From Albidovulum sediminicola (GTDB lineage Bacteria > Pseudomonadota > Alphaproteobacteria > Rhodobacterales > Rhodobacteraceae), in NCBI RefSeq assembly GCF_025751575.1, contig NZ_JAOWLA010000009.1, forward strand, positions 62,001-126,000: a stretch of 64,000 nt of DNA. Reading direction: 5' to 3'. The notes under the pieces are model-generated. The model was not told the DNA's origin. It saw nothing but the letters and a program-made list of their open reading frames with translations, and searched no databases. Within the stretch, counting starts at the first letter, position 1. Every line of letters begins with the position of its first letter. Positions 16,848-24,713 of the stretch are shown piece by piece. Position numbers and translations under genes: made by a program.

Positions 16848-17720
16848 ATGCAGGTCATCTATCACATCGGCGCGCATTGCACCGACGAGGGCCGCATCCT
16901 GAAGGCCCTTCTGAAGAATCGCGGAACGCTGGTCGAACGCGGCGTCGCTGTCCCCTCGCCCGCCCAGTTCCGCCCCGTCCTGCGCCGCGCGATGCAGTCG
17001 CTGTCGGGTGGGCTTCTGGGCCAGGACGCCGGTCAGATGATCATCGAGGACCTTCTCGACGGCACGCCGGCGAACCGGCTGATCTTCAGCCACGATTTTC
17101 TCATGTCGATCCCGATGCACTCGATCGGCGAAGAAGGGCTTTACGCCAACGCCCCCCGCAATGTCGCGGCGCTGTCGCGCGTCTTCGAGGCGGGCCGCTG
17201 CGAGTTCCACATCGCGCTGCGCAATCCCGCCACGCTGGTGCCCGCCCTTGTCGGGATGCAACGCGGGCAAAGCTACCGCGACGTGATGGGCGCGGCCCAC
17301 CCGCTTGAGATGCGCTGGCGCCCGGTGATCGAACGCATCTTCGAGCGTGTGCCTGACGCGCGCCTCGTCCTTTGGTGCGACGAGGATCTGCCCTTCGTCT
17401 GGCCCGAGGTGCTGCACCGCATGACCGGGCTCGATCCAGCCGTCGCGCTGGAGGGCGAAAGCGACTTTCTGGCCACCCTTCTGACGGCCGAAGGGCTCGC
17501 GGTGCTGGAAAGCAGCCTGAAGGCCGCGCCGCGCTATACCGGAACCCGCCGCGCGATTACGGCCGCGTTGCTGGAAACCCATTTGCGCCAAGGCGCCGAT
17601 GAGGAGGAGATCGACCTGCCCGGCTGGACCCAGACCCTGGTCGATCAGATCACCGGCGCCTATGCGGAAGACGTGGCCGCGATCGCGGATCATCCGCAGG
17701 TCGAGTTCCTCTGGCCCTGA
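16848..17720 (+). CDS. Roseobacter-type protein of unknown function
   Basis: A 290-residue soluble protein. I recognise the type from roseobacters (start YHIGAHCTDEGRILKALLKNR, middle LRNPATLVPA, end EEEIDLPGWT) but know no function. The IGAH start and the RNPA block resemble the 5' and 3' nucleotide-binding segments of sulfotransferases, so a distant sulfotransferase-like fold is possible, although no GxxxxGKT/S loop is present. A TATACT hexamer lies at 16804. The last 31 bases overlap, antiparallel, the frameshifted gene that follows. Confidence 0.8.
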   Translation: MQVIYHIGAHCTDEGRILKALLKNRGTLVERGVAVPSPAQFRPVLRRAMQSLSGGLLGQDAGQMIIEDLLDGTPANRLIFSHDFLMSIPMHSIGEEGLYANAPRNVAALSRVFEAGRCEFHIALRNPATLVPALVGMQRGQSYRDVMGAAHPLEMRWRPVIERIFERVPDARLVLWCDEDLPFVWPEVLHRMTGLDPAVALEGESDFLATLLTAEGLAVLESSLKAAPRYTGTRRAITAALLETHLRQGADEEEIDLPGWTQTLVDQITGAYAEDVAAIADHPQVEFLWP

Positions 17721-18063
17721 CGCGCGACCGGCTGGGAACCCGAAAAGCGGATCAGGCCGTGGGTCGCGTAGCCATCGACCAGCGGCATGTTCGTTTCCTC
17801 GGAAAGCTGGATCGAGACCCAGGCCATGCGGTCGTCCGGCGCGGAAATGATGCCCGTGCCCGGCTGGAAATCGAGGGGGTTGACCGCGTCAAACCCCGTT
17901 TCGTCCTTGATGCAGCCAACGAACTGGGCGGGGCTTTCGACCGGGCAGCCACTGAGGCCTGGGCCTTAGGTCTCGTGGAGTGGCCAAGTACGGCAAGGCC
18001 CGTCATGGCGTCCCTCAGAACCTGTTCCGAGGGCCCCTCCATGACGGGCGCATATGATTGCAA
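17690..18063 (-). pseudogene. Frameshifted gene remnant of unknown family
   Basis: Two consecutive minus-strand frames read as protein, but neither does alone. The upstream frame (from 18063) begins with a helical segment, SEQVLRDAMTGLAVLGHSTR. The downstream frame, open from 17965 to the stop at 17690, contains FVGCIKDETGFDAVNPLDF and IISAPDDRMAWVSIQLSEE. The second frame has no start codon for its first 45 codons and follows an in-frame TAA at 17966, so a one-base deletion (or two-base insertion) near 17945-17965 would join them. Product unknown. A sequencing error or programmed frameshift is also possible. It lies 42 bases downstream of the gapR-like gene. Confidence 0.5.
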
Positions 18064-18104
18064 CTCCTCGGTTTGACGACGGGACGGACAAACCGCCCGG
18101 CGCG

Positions 18105-18365
18105 TCAGCCCATGCCGAGCGCGGCCTTGTACATTTCCAGAACCGCCTCTTCCTCGGCGATGTCGTCCTTGTCGCGCTTCCTGAGCGCGATGATCTTACG
18201 CATCACCTTGGTGTCGTAGCCGCGGGCCTTGGCCTCGGCCATGACTTCCTTCTGCTGCTCGGTGATGTCCTTTTTCTCGGCCTCCAGGTGTTCGTATTGC
18301 TCGATGAACTGCCGAAGCTCGTCGGCGGTGACGTTGTAGGCGGCATCGGACACGGGCTGGTTCAT
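18105..18365 (-). CDS. GapR-family (DUF2312) DNA-binding protein
   Basis: An 86-residue protein of the DUF2312 family, whose Caulobacter member GapR binds overtwisted AT-rich DNA and helps type II topoisomerases clear positive supercoils. The family pattern is clear: an N-terminal helix ELRQFIEQYEHLEAEK, then KEVMAEAKARGYDTKVMRKII and LRKRD, ending with a short dimerisation helix. The coiled-coil shape is visible from heptad leucines. The ATG at 18365 follows GGGAG. It is probably a general nucleoid factor in this organism. Confidence 0.9.
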   Translation of the reverse strand: MNQPVSDAAYNVTADELRQFIEQYEHLEAEKKDITEQQKEVMAEAKARGYDTKVMRKIIALRKRDKDDIAEEEAVLEMYKAALGMG

Positions 18366-18521
18366 CCTCGGACTCCCTTTCGGACAGGCGTCCTGACTAA
18401 AGCCTCGCGCGCGGCGCTTCAAGGGGCCGCTTCAGACGGCTTGCGCCGGGCTGCGACGCGGCAAAGGCTTGCCCCGCGCCGCGCCGCGCGCTAGGGCATC
18501 GCAAAGCGGCAAGGAGGCGAT

Positions 18522-18737
18522 ATGGGCTGGCTGATCTGGACGGGCGCGGCGGTGACACTGCTGGGGCTTGCGGGCCTCGTGGCCTGCATCGTCACGGTTG
18601 CGACGGCCCGGCGCGCGGGCCTTGAGGAGGCGGCGCTTCGCGCCAAGCTCCAGCGCGTGATCGCCTGGAACCTCGGCGCACTTCTGCTTTCGGCCATCGG
18701 GCTGATGATGGTCGTCGTCGGGATCGTTCTGGGATAA
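18522..18737 (+). CDS. Small two-helix membrane protein of unknown function
   Basis: A 71-residue protein with two membrane helices (about 3-27 and 49-70) and a basic cytoplasmic hairpin between them (TARRAGLEEAALRAKLQR). It has a perfect AAGGAGG site six bases before ATG. No family is recognised. It is flanked by convergent and divergent genes, so it is probably monocistronic. Confidence 0.65.
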   Translation: MGWLIWTGAAVTLLGLAGLVACIVTVATARRAGLEEAALRAKLQRVIAWNLGALLLSAIGLMMVVVGIVLG

Positions 18738-18781
18738 GCGTTGCCCGATCGTGCCGCGCCGGGCCGACGGCGCTGTCCCGT

Positions 18782-19105
18782 CTAGCGGCTCTGCGCGCAG
18801 GTCCGGCAGAAGGGCGTCGCGGGAACCACGTTGAGCCGCTCCTCGGCGATCTTGCTGCCGCATTTGACGCAATAGCCGTATTCGCCCTCTTCGATGCGGT
18901 GCATCGCCGCCTCGATCATGCGCAGTTCGTTTTGCGCCGAGATCCCCAGATCCTCCAGCACCTCGTCGCTTTCGCGCTCGACGGCAAGCTCTTCCCAATC
19001 CTTGGAATCGTGGGCGTCCAACTCCTCGCCGATCTCCTCGATCCGGGACATCAGCACCGAACGGCGCGTTTCGAGTTCTGCCTTGCGCGTTGCGACGGAT
19101 TTCAT
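18782..19105 (-). CDS. DksA/TraR-family zinc-finger protein
   Basis: A 107-residue member of the DksA/TraR family, which reaches into the RNA polymerase secondary channel and modulates rRNA and amino-acid promoters, often with ppGpp. The C-terminal zinc finger has four Cys (CVKCG and CRTC). The N-terminal coiled coil is shorter than in E. coli DksA and lacks an obvious DxxDxA tip, so this is a TraR-like short paralog rather than DksA itself. The ATG follows AGGAGA. Confidence 0.88.
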   Translation of the reverse strand: MKSVATRKAELETRRSVLMSRIEEIGEELDAHDSKDWEELAVERESDEVLEDLGISAQNELRMIEAAMHRIEEGEYGYCVKCGSKIAEERLNVVPATPFCRTCAQSR

Positions 19106-19158
19106 CTGCGTCTCCTGAAGCCTTTGGCCTAGTTACGCAGCCTCTGGCAGTCCGGGCA

Positions 19159-19172
19159 TTGATGCAAGTCAA
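19159..19172 (+). promoter_or_regulatory. Candidate FnrL (FNR/CRP-type) box
   Basis: TTGAT-GCAA-GTCAA differs from the FNR consensus TTGAT-N4-ATCAA at one position. It lies 81 bases before the YeeE/YedE gene start and 54 bases before the divergent dksA-like gene. Oxygen-dependent control is inferred from the motif only. Confidence 0.5.
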
Positions 19173-19252
19173 TCCGGAGGCGGGGAGCATTCTTCGATTG
19201 CAACCTACCCCGACGCGGCGATATCGAAACCCTGTGGGGGGAGGGACAGCAT

Positions 19253-19690
19253 ATGCAGGCAGACTGGATCTGGGGCCTGGTCGGCGGTGCGATGATCGGC
19301 ACGGCCGCGGCGGCCTATCTGTTGCTGAACGGCCGGATCATGGGCGCTTCTGGCATCATCGGCAGGCTTGCCGACGGCAGCGAACAGCGCGCGAGCCGGT
19401 CCTCGGCGCTTGAAAACCTCGCCTTTCTTCTTGGCCTCGCGCTTGTGCCGGGGCTGCTCTGGCTTGTCATCGGGCGGCCGGCGACCAACCTGACCAGCCA
19501 GCCCGTCATTCTGATCGCGGCCGGGCTGATGGTGGGCGCGGGCACGCGGCTGGCCAACGGCTGCACCTCCGGGCATGGGGTCTGCGGCCTGTCGCGCCTG
19601 TCCTTCCGGGGTTTCGTGGCGACCGTCTTCTATCTTGTGGGCGGCGGCCTGTCGGTCATCTTCTTCCGTCACCTCCTGGGGATTTCGTGA
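19253..19690 (+). CDS. YeeE/YedE-family sulfur-compound transporter half
   Basis: A 145-residue membrane protein of the YeeE/YedE (DUF395) family, members of which import thiosulfate or related sulfur species. The signature NGCTSGHGVCGLSRLS, whose cysteines guide the substrate, is present. It has about four helices and corresponds to the first half of the longer single-chain YeeE proteins. The next gene encodes the second half with a one-base overlap. A strong GGGAGGGA site precedes the ATG. Confidence 0.9.
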   Translation: MQADWIWGLVGGAMIGTAAAAYLLLNGRIMGASGIIGRLADGSEQRASRSSALENLAFLLGLALVPGLLWLVIGRPATNLTSQPVILIAAGLMVGAGTRLANGCTSGHGVCGLSRLSFRGFVATVFYLVGGGLSVIFFRHLLGIS

Positions 19691-20121
19691 TGCGGCTTCT
19701 GGCGGCCTTCGGCTGCGGCGGGCTTTTCGGCGCGGGGCTTCTGGTCTCGGGGATGACGGATACGACCAAGGTGATCGGCTGGCTCGACATCTTCGGCGAC
19801 TGGGACCCGACCCTGGCCTTCGTGCTGGCCGCGGCCATCGTGCCCATGGCGATCGCCTGGCGGATCGCGCCCCGGCGCAAAACGGCGGTGTTCGGCGGAC
19901 CGCTGAGCCCGCCCCCCTTCCGCGACGCCGACCGCGGCCTTGTGCTGGGCTCTCTCGCCTTCGGGTTCGGCTGGGGTCTCGCGGGCCTATGCCCTGGCCC
20001 GTCGGTCGCGGTCCTGCTCTTCGGCGGCTGGAATTCGTTGCTCTTCCTTATCGCGATGTTGGCGGGTATGGTCGCGGCACCTGTCTTGCGGGCGCGGATC
20101 GACCGCCTCGCCGCCGGTTGA
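19690..20121 (+). CDS. YeeE/YedE-family (DUF6691-like) second transporter half
   Basis: A 143-residue membrane protein with the partner motif LAGLCPGPSV, the counterpart of the Cys signature in the first half. Together the two proteins probably form one channel for a reduced sulfur compound. The ATG at 19690 overlaps the upstream stop (TGATG); a GTG three bases earlier is also possible. The two short halves rather than one fused protein is the usual form in proteobacterial sulfide/thiosulfate operons. Confidence 0.88.
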   Translation: MRLLAAFGCGGLFGAGLLVSGMTDTTKVIGWLDIFGDWDPTLAFVLAAAIVPMAIAWRIAPRRKTAVFGGPLSPPPFRDADRGLVLGSLAFGFGWGLAGLCPGPSVAVLLFGGWNSLLFLIAMLAGMVAAPVLRARIDRLAAG

Positions 20122-20131
20122 GGAGACGATG

Positions 20132-20557
20132 ATGGAATTCCGCTACCTGACACCAAACTACGCGGTGTCCCCGCAGATCACGCCGGAGGATGTTCCGGCC
20201 GTGAAGGCGGCGGGTTTCGTGAGCGTGATCTGCAACCGCCCCGACGCTGAGATCCCGGAGCCGATCCAGGCCGTCCATCTTCGCGCCGCGGTCGAGGCTG
20301 CGGGCATGGTCTTTGTCGACAACCCGCTGATCCCGGGCGCCCTCACCCCGGAAAACATCGCGACCCAGGCCCGTGTCCAGGCCGAGGCGCGGGGCCCGGT
20401 CTTCGCCTATTGCGCCTCCGGCAACCGGTCCTCGATCGCCTGGGCGCTGAGCCAGGCCGGCAAGCTGCCGACCGACGAACTGATCGCGCGACCCGCCCAG
20501 TGGGGCTACGATCTGGAACCGTTCCGCGCCCGCCTGGCCGACCTGGCGCAGCGTTAA
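20132..20557 (+). CDS. TIGR01244-family sulfur transferase / phosphatase-like protein
   Basis: A 141-residue protein of the family that forms the N-terminal domain of Blh-type sulfur-oxidising proteins. The PTP-like loop CASGNRS (Cys-x5-Arg) is intact, so a reactive Cys thiolate can carry a phosphate or sulfane sulfur. With the two YeeE/YedE genes in front (10 bases apart), a role in reduced-sulfur handling is likely. Two adjacent ATG codons exist; 20132 has better spacing from AGGAG. Its stop shares the TTAA at 20554-20557 with the stop of the convergent FliM-like gene. Confidence 0.85.
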   Translation: MEFRYLTPNYAVSPQITPEDVPAVKAAGFVSVICNRPDAEIPEPIQAVHLRAAVEAAGMVFVDNPLIPGALTPENIATQARVQAEARGPVFAYCASGNRSSIAWALSQAGKLPTDELIARPAQWGYDLEPFRARLADLAQR

Positions 20558-21618
20558 CCCGACGCAGCAGCCCGCCGCAGAGCTGGAGCGGCCTCGCGCT
20601 CGGGCGCTTGCCGTTCAGCCAGGCTTGGCTGCTCGGCACCGTCCTTTGGCGGGACGACCGGCCGAACCCTGGCGAGTGAAGGCCCAGGCCCCTGCACCAG
20701 TGGGTAGATCGGCACGACAGAGGGTGCGGGTTCCGGCGCCTCTCCCGCCGTCAACTCGGCGATTCGGAGCGCCCGCTGGCCCCGATAGCGCCCAAGCCGC
20801 CCGCGCGCGACACAGCCGTCCCCCGAAACCTCCAGCGAGACCTGCCCGACACAGTCGGCTGCCAGGGGAAGGAGCATACCGGGCCGCAGGTCCAGCATCC
20901 CCTCCGCCGTCAGCCGGACCCGCCCCAGCACGGCCACCGCCGTCACCGGCACCGCGAGCACCGCGCGCTCCAGCCGAGCCGACCAGCCAGCAGCGTCGTC
21001 ATGGCCGGGAGCCGGGGCGGGCGCCGCGCCGCGCCCCTCTGCCGGCAGTGCCAGAAGGATCGTTCCCTCGCGCGCGGCATCCGCCCCAAGCGCCAGATCC
21101 AGCCGCAGGACCTTGAAAGCCCCATCCTCCAGCAAGAACGGCAGAGGACGCGGGTCCTCAAGGCAGGAGGCATAGTGAAACCCACCGGCCCAGGTCAGTT
21201 CCGCGCTGCTTGCCAGTTCATCGGTCAGGGCGATCATCGCGGCCTCCACGAAGGTAGACAGCATCGCCGCATCCGTCCGCGTCGGGCGCCGCGCGGGGGG
21301 CGGGGCGGGGGCGAGTCGTCCGGTCATCTGGGTCTCGATCAGCGCTGACAGCGCGCCGGACCCGAGCGCGCAAAGCCCGACCGCCTCCCCCGGACCATCA
21401 AGCAAGGTCAGGAGCGCGTGATCTTCCAAAAGCTCCGGCAATTCGGCCAGTGAACGCAGCGTCTCGGACTGCGCGCGCACCCGAAGCGGCAGGCCGAAAA
21501 GCTCATGCGCCCCGCGGGCCAGTGCCTGCGCGAAGGCGCGGCCAGCCCCCGTGCCCGGGGTAGCGCCCCGCCCCGCCAACAGCTTGCGCTTCACACCTGA
21601 TGCCGTGGCCTCAGCCAT
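20554..21618 (-). CDS. FliM/FliN-family (SpoA domain) protein, isolated
   Basis: A 354-residue protein related to the flagellar switch protein FliM. Residues about 40-200 match the middle domain weakly. A C-terminal SpoA domain (about 215-300: AVLAVPVTAVAVLGRVRLTAEGMLDLRPGMLLPL) is clear, and an Ala/Pro-rich tail ends the protein. It lacks the N-terminal CheY-binding motif of canonical FliM and is not next to other flagellar genes. It starts 66 bases after the symporter-kinase stop, on the same strand. A motility role is likely from the family but unproven. Confidence 0.8.
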   Translation of the reverse strand: MAEATASGVKRKLLAGRGATPGTGAGRAFAQALARGAHELFGLPLRVRAQSETLRSLAELPELLEDHALLTLLDGPGEAVGLCALGSGALSALIETQMTGRLAPAPPPARRPTRTDAAMLSTFVEAAMIALTDELASSAELTWAGGFHYASCLEDPRPLPFLLEDGAFKVLRLDLALGADAAREGTILLALPAEGRGAAPAPAPGHDDAAGWSARLERAVLAVPVTAVAVLGRVRLTAEGMLDLRPGMLLPLAADCVGQVSLEVSGDGCVARGRLGRYRGQRALRIAELTAGEAPEPAPSVVPIYPLVQGPGPSLARVRPVVPPKDGAEQPSLAERQAPEREAAPALRRAAASG

Positions 21619-21684
21619 CCCGGACGCCTTTCGCCTCTGTTCCCGAGATGTCGCACAGAGCCGTTATCAATTGGTTGAAGGCGT

Positions 21685-24378
21685 TCAGGCCGCCGCCCCC
21701 GCTGCCTTGCGTACCGGCAGCGTCACGCGAAACGCCGCGCCGCCCTGCCCCGGAAGATAGGCGACCGAGCCGCCCAGGTTGACCATGATCTCCCGGCAGA
21801 TCGCGAGCCCCAGCCCGGCGCCGCCAGCCCGGCTGGTATCGGTCAGGCGCGCGAACTTCTCGAAGATCAGCGTCTGGGACTTCTTCGCGATGCCCGACCC
21901 GTTGTCGACGAAGTCGACCTCGATCCGGTTCGCCTTGCGGCGCACCTTGATCCATAGCTCCGGCCGGTCCGCATCGCAGTATTTCCGCGCGTTCGAGATA
22001 AGGTTGATGAAGACCTGCACCAGCCGGTCGGTATCCGTAATGACCGGCAAATGTTCCGAGGCCATATCCCGGTGGATGATGAAGGACCGTTCCGGCCGCG
22101 TCGATCCCGCCGATTGCAGGGCCCGCTCGATCAGGTCGTAGAGGTTCGCCACCCGCAGGTTCAGCTGCACCTTGCGGTTTTCCAGGACCGAGAGGTCGAG
22201 CAGGTCGTTCAGGAGCCCCGTCAGCCGCGTGGCCTCATCCTGGATGATACCGGCGTATTTCTTGCGCATCTCGCCGGGAAGGTCCTCATCCATCAGGATT
22301 TCGGAGAAGGCGCGGATCGAGGTCATGGGCGTGCGCAGCTCATGGCTGATCTGGCTGAGGAAGGCGTCCTTCTGCACCGACAGTTCGGTCAGCTTCTCGT
22401 TCGCGTCGCGCAACTGGCGCGCGGTGCGGGCAAGCTCGGCCGATTTCGCCTCAAGCTGGGCGGAATATTCCATGATCTGCTGTGCTTCGGAGGCGACGGC
22501 CATCAGGTCCTGCGCCGAAACCGCCGCGCCCACGGCGAACTGCGCGATCATCGCATGCGCGGTCGCCGATCCGACCGAGCCGGCAAGGCGCCGTTCGAGC
22601 CGTTCAATGAACTCCGGCGTGGTGTCGGGCAGGAACCCGGCCCGACCCTGGCGCGCGGCCTCCGCCCGGAAGAACTCCTGCGCCTCCTCTGCCCCGAGGA
22701 TGCCCTGCGACATGGCGAGCAGATCCTCGGCCTCGGCGCCGCCGCGCGACCAGCCGCCTTGGCCCGGCGCATGATCGAAGACATTGACGAAGGCCAGGCC
22801 CTGCAAGCGTTCCAGCGGCGTCGGGAAGCTGAGGAGGGAGCCCGCGATGAAGGTCGCGGTGTTCAGCGACAGCGACCAGAAGACCGCATGCAGAAGCGGG
22901 TCCAGCGCCTCCGACCCGAAAAGGGCCTGCGGCCGCAGCCAGGCCAGGCCCAGCGGACCCTCGGTCAGGACGGCATGGGACAGGAGGCCCTCCTCCCCGA
23001 AGGAGGGCAGGTAGAGCGTGTAGAGCCAGACGAGAAAGCCCGTCACCAGGCCAAGCGCCGCGCCCCGGCCGGTGGCGCCGCGCCAGAAGATCGCGCCGAT
23101 CATCGCCGGCAGGATCTGCGCGACGCCCACGAAGGCGATCAGGCCGATGGCCGCCAGCGCCGCCGATCCGCCCGACAGGCGATAATAGGTATATCCCAGC
23201 GCAAGGATGGCCGCGATCGAGACCCGCCGCGACATGAGGACGATGCCGCGCACATCGCCGGGCGCCCGCGCGCCCCCTTCGCGCAAGGCAAGCCAGAGCG
23301 GCACCACGACGTGGTTCGACACCATCGTGGCCAGCGCGATCGCCGCGACGATGACCATCGAGGTGGCCGAGGAGAACCCGCCAAGAAAGGCGAGCATCGC
23401 CAGCTTGCCCTGATCGAAGGCCAGAGGCAGAGTCAGGACGAAAAGATCGGGGTTCGCCCCTGGCGGCAGGACCGACAGACCCACGACCGCGATCGGCACC
23501 ACGAAGAGGCTCATCAGCATCAGGTAAAGCGGGAAGGCCCAGGAGGCCGTGGCCAGATGGCGCTCGTCCGAGTTTTCCACCACCATGACCTGGAACATGC
23601 GCGGCAGGGTCAGCACCGCCGCGGCCGACACCATCGTCAGGCCGATCCAGCGGTCGGGTTTCAGCGACCAGTCCGCGATGGGCGAGGCATCGATGCGGGC
23701 GAAGACCTCGCCCCAGCTTCCCGCGACGCCCCAGACCACGAAGATGCCGACCGCCAGTAGCGCCACGAGCTTGACCACCGCCTCAAGCGCGATCGCGGTC
23801 ACGACCCCATGGTGGCGCTCGTTCGCATCAAGGTTGCGTGTCCCGAAGAGGATGGTGAAGATCGCGAGCCCCCCCGCCACCCAGAGCGCCGTCGCCCCCT
23901 GGTCGGTCAGCCCCCAGCCGATGGGCGCGCCGGAGGCGAAGACGGCAAAGGACAGCGTCACCGACTGAAGCTGAAGCGCGATATAGGGCGTGGCTGCAAC
24001 GACCGCGATCAGGGTCACGATCACGCCCAGAAGGTTCGACTTGCCGTAGCGAGAGGAGATCAGGTCCGCGATCGAGGTCACGCGCTGGCTGCGCCCGATC
24101 CGCACGAGCTTCCTGAGAAACCACCACCAGCCGACCATGACCAGCGAGGGGCCGAGGTAGATTGTCAGGAACTCGAGACCCGAGCGCGCGGCGTAACCCA
24201 CCGCCCCGTAGAAGGTCCAGGCGGTGCAGTAGATCGACAGGGACAGCGTGTAGATCGCGGGCGAACGAAGCCAGCGCGCCCGTCCCTTGGCCGCGCGCCG
24301 CTCCGCCGCCCAGGCGACCGCAAACAGGAGCCCGACATAGCACAGGCAGACCGCGACCAGGATGTTGAACGGCACCAT
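21685..24378 (-). CDS. Sodium:solute symporter / sensor histidine kinase hybrid (CbrA/CrbS-like)
   Basis: An 897-residue membrane sensor. Residues 1-490 form a 12-13 helix SSS-family module (SIYCTAWTFYGAVGYAARSG, FSSATSMVIVAA). A linker coiled coil (about 610-670) joins it to a kinase with phospho-acceptor H679 in SHELRTP. The HATPase boxes N (NLISNARKY), G1 (DNGSGI) and G2 (GGAGLGLAI) are present. Such CbrA/CrbS-type proteins sense nutrients such as acetate or histidine. No response regulator is adjacent. It overlaps the small upstream membrane gene by one base. Confidence 0.92.
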   Translation of the reverse strand: MVPFNILVAVCLCYVGLLFAVAWAAERRAAKGRARWLRSPAIYTLSLSIYCTAWTFYGAVGYAARSGLEFLTIYLGPSLVMVGWWWFLRKLVRIGRSQRVTSIADLISSRYGKSNLLGVIVTLIAVVAATPYIALQLQSVTLSFAVFASGAPIGWGLTDQGATALWVAGGLAIFTILFGTRNLDANERHHGVVTAIALEAVVKLVALLAVGIFVVWGVAGSWGEVFARIDASPIADWSLKPDRWIGLTMVSAAAVLTLPRMFQVMVVENSDERHLATASWAFPLYLMLMSLFVVPIAVVGLSVLPPGANPDLFVLTLPLAFDQGKLAMLAFLGGFSSATSMVIVAAIALATMVSNHVVVPLWLALREGGARAPGDVRGIVLMSRRVSIAAILALGYTYYRLSGGSAALAAIGLIAFVGVAQILPAMIGAIFWRGATGRGAALGLVTGFLVWLYTLYLPSFGEEGLLSHAVLTEGPLGLAWLRPQALFGSEALDPLLHAVFWSLSLNTATFIAGSLLSFPTPLERLQGLAFVNVFDHAPGQGGWSRGGAEAEDLLAMSQGILGAEEAQEFFRAEAARQGRAGFLPDTTPEFIERLERRLAGSVGSATAHAMIAQFAVGAAVSAQDLMAVASEAQQIMEYSAQLEAKSAELARTARQLRDANEKLTELSVQKDAFLSQISHELRTPMTSIRAFSEILMDEDLPGEMRKKYAGIIQDEATRLTGLLNDLLDLSVLENRKVQLNLRVANLYDLIERALQSAGSTRPERSFIIHRDMASEHLPVITDTDRLVQVFINLISNARKYCDADRPELWIKVRRKANRIEVDFVDNGSGIAKKSQTLIFEKFARLTDTSRAGGAGLGLAICREIMVNLGGSVAYLPGQGGAAFRVTLPVRKAAGAAA

Positions 24379-24647
24379 CAGCCCTCCTCTTCGTCGGGCT
24401 TGGTGTCATCCTCGGCGGGAAGCACGCGCGACAGGCCGAAGGCGGCAAGGATCAGCACGAACCAGACCGCGAACAGGTAGACGCCGCCCCGGCCAGTGTC
24501 GGGTTCCGGCGTCGCTGCGGGTAGCCAGAGGATGGGAACAAGGATCAGCACGAGCCCCAGCATCGGCAGCACGCGCGCCGCATCGGCAAGCCGGCGGCGG
24601 CGGTAGCTTCGGCGCTCAAGAAACAGCGGCCTTGGCTTGCGGCTCAT
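24378..24647 (-). CDS. Small two-helix membrane protein preceding the symporter-kinase
   Basis: An 89-residue protein with a basic N-terminus (FLERRSYRRRRL), two membrane helices (about 26-42 and 57-74) and an acidic tail ending DDTKPDEEEG. It overlaps the symporter-kinase start by one base, so they are coupled. This suggests an accessory subunit, much as DUF4212 small subunits accompany SSS symporters, although the sequence is not clearly DUF4212. The ATG at 24647 follows GAGGGG. Confidence 0.75.
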   Translation of the reverse strand: MSRKPRPLFLERRSYRRRRLADAARVLPMLGLVLILVPILWLPAATPEPDTGRGGVYLFAVWFVLILAAFGLSRVLPAEDDTKPDEEEG

Positions 24648-24682
24648 GGATCCCCTCATCCCCTGCTTTTGGCAATCATCGC

Positions 24683-24702
24683 GACAGCCCGCCCCGGCTG
24701 TC
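24683..24702. terminator. Hairpin between the XRE regulator and the small membrane gene
   Basis: GACAGCC (24683-24689) pairs perfectly with 24696-24702 around a six-base loop. It has no T run, so it may be an attenuator or an mRNA processing boundary rather than a full terminator. Confidence 0.35.
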
Positions 24703-24713
24703 AAAGGAAACCG

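Noticed and set aside
22051-23760. 569-codon open frame opposite the symporter-kinase gene
   Set aside because: Composition is typical of an antisense shadow (His/Arg/Gln/Gly-rich), and the real gene on the other strand is intact.
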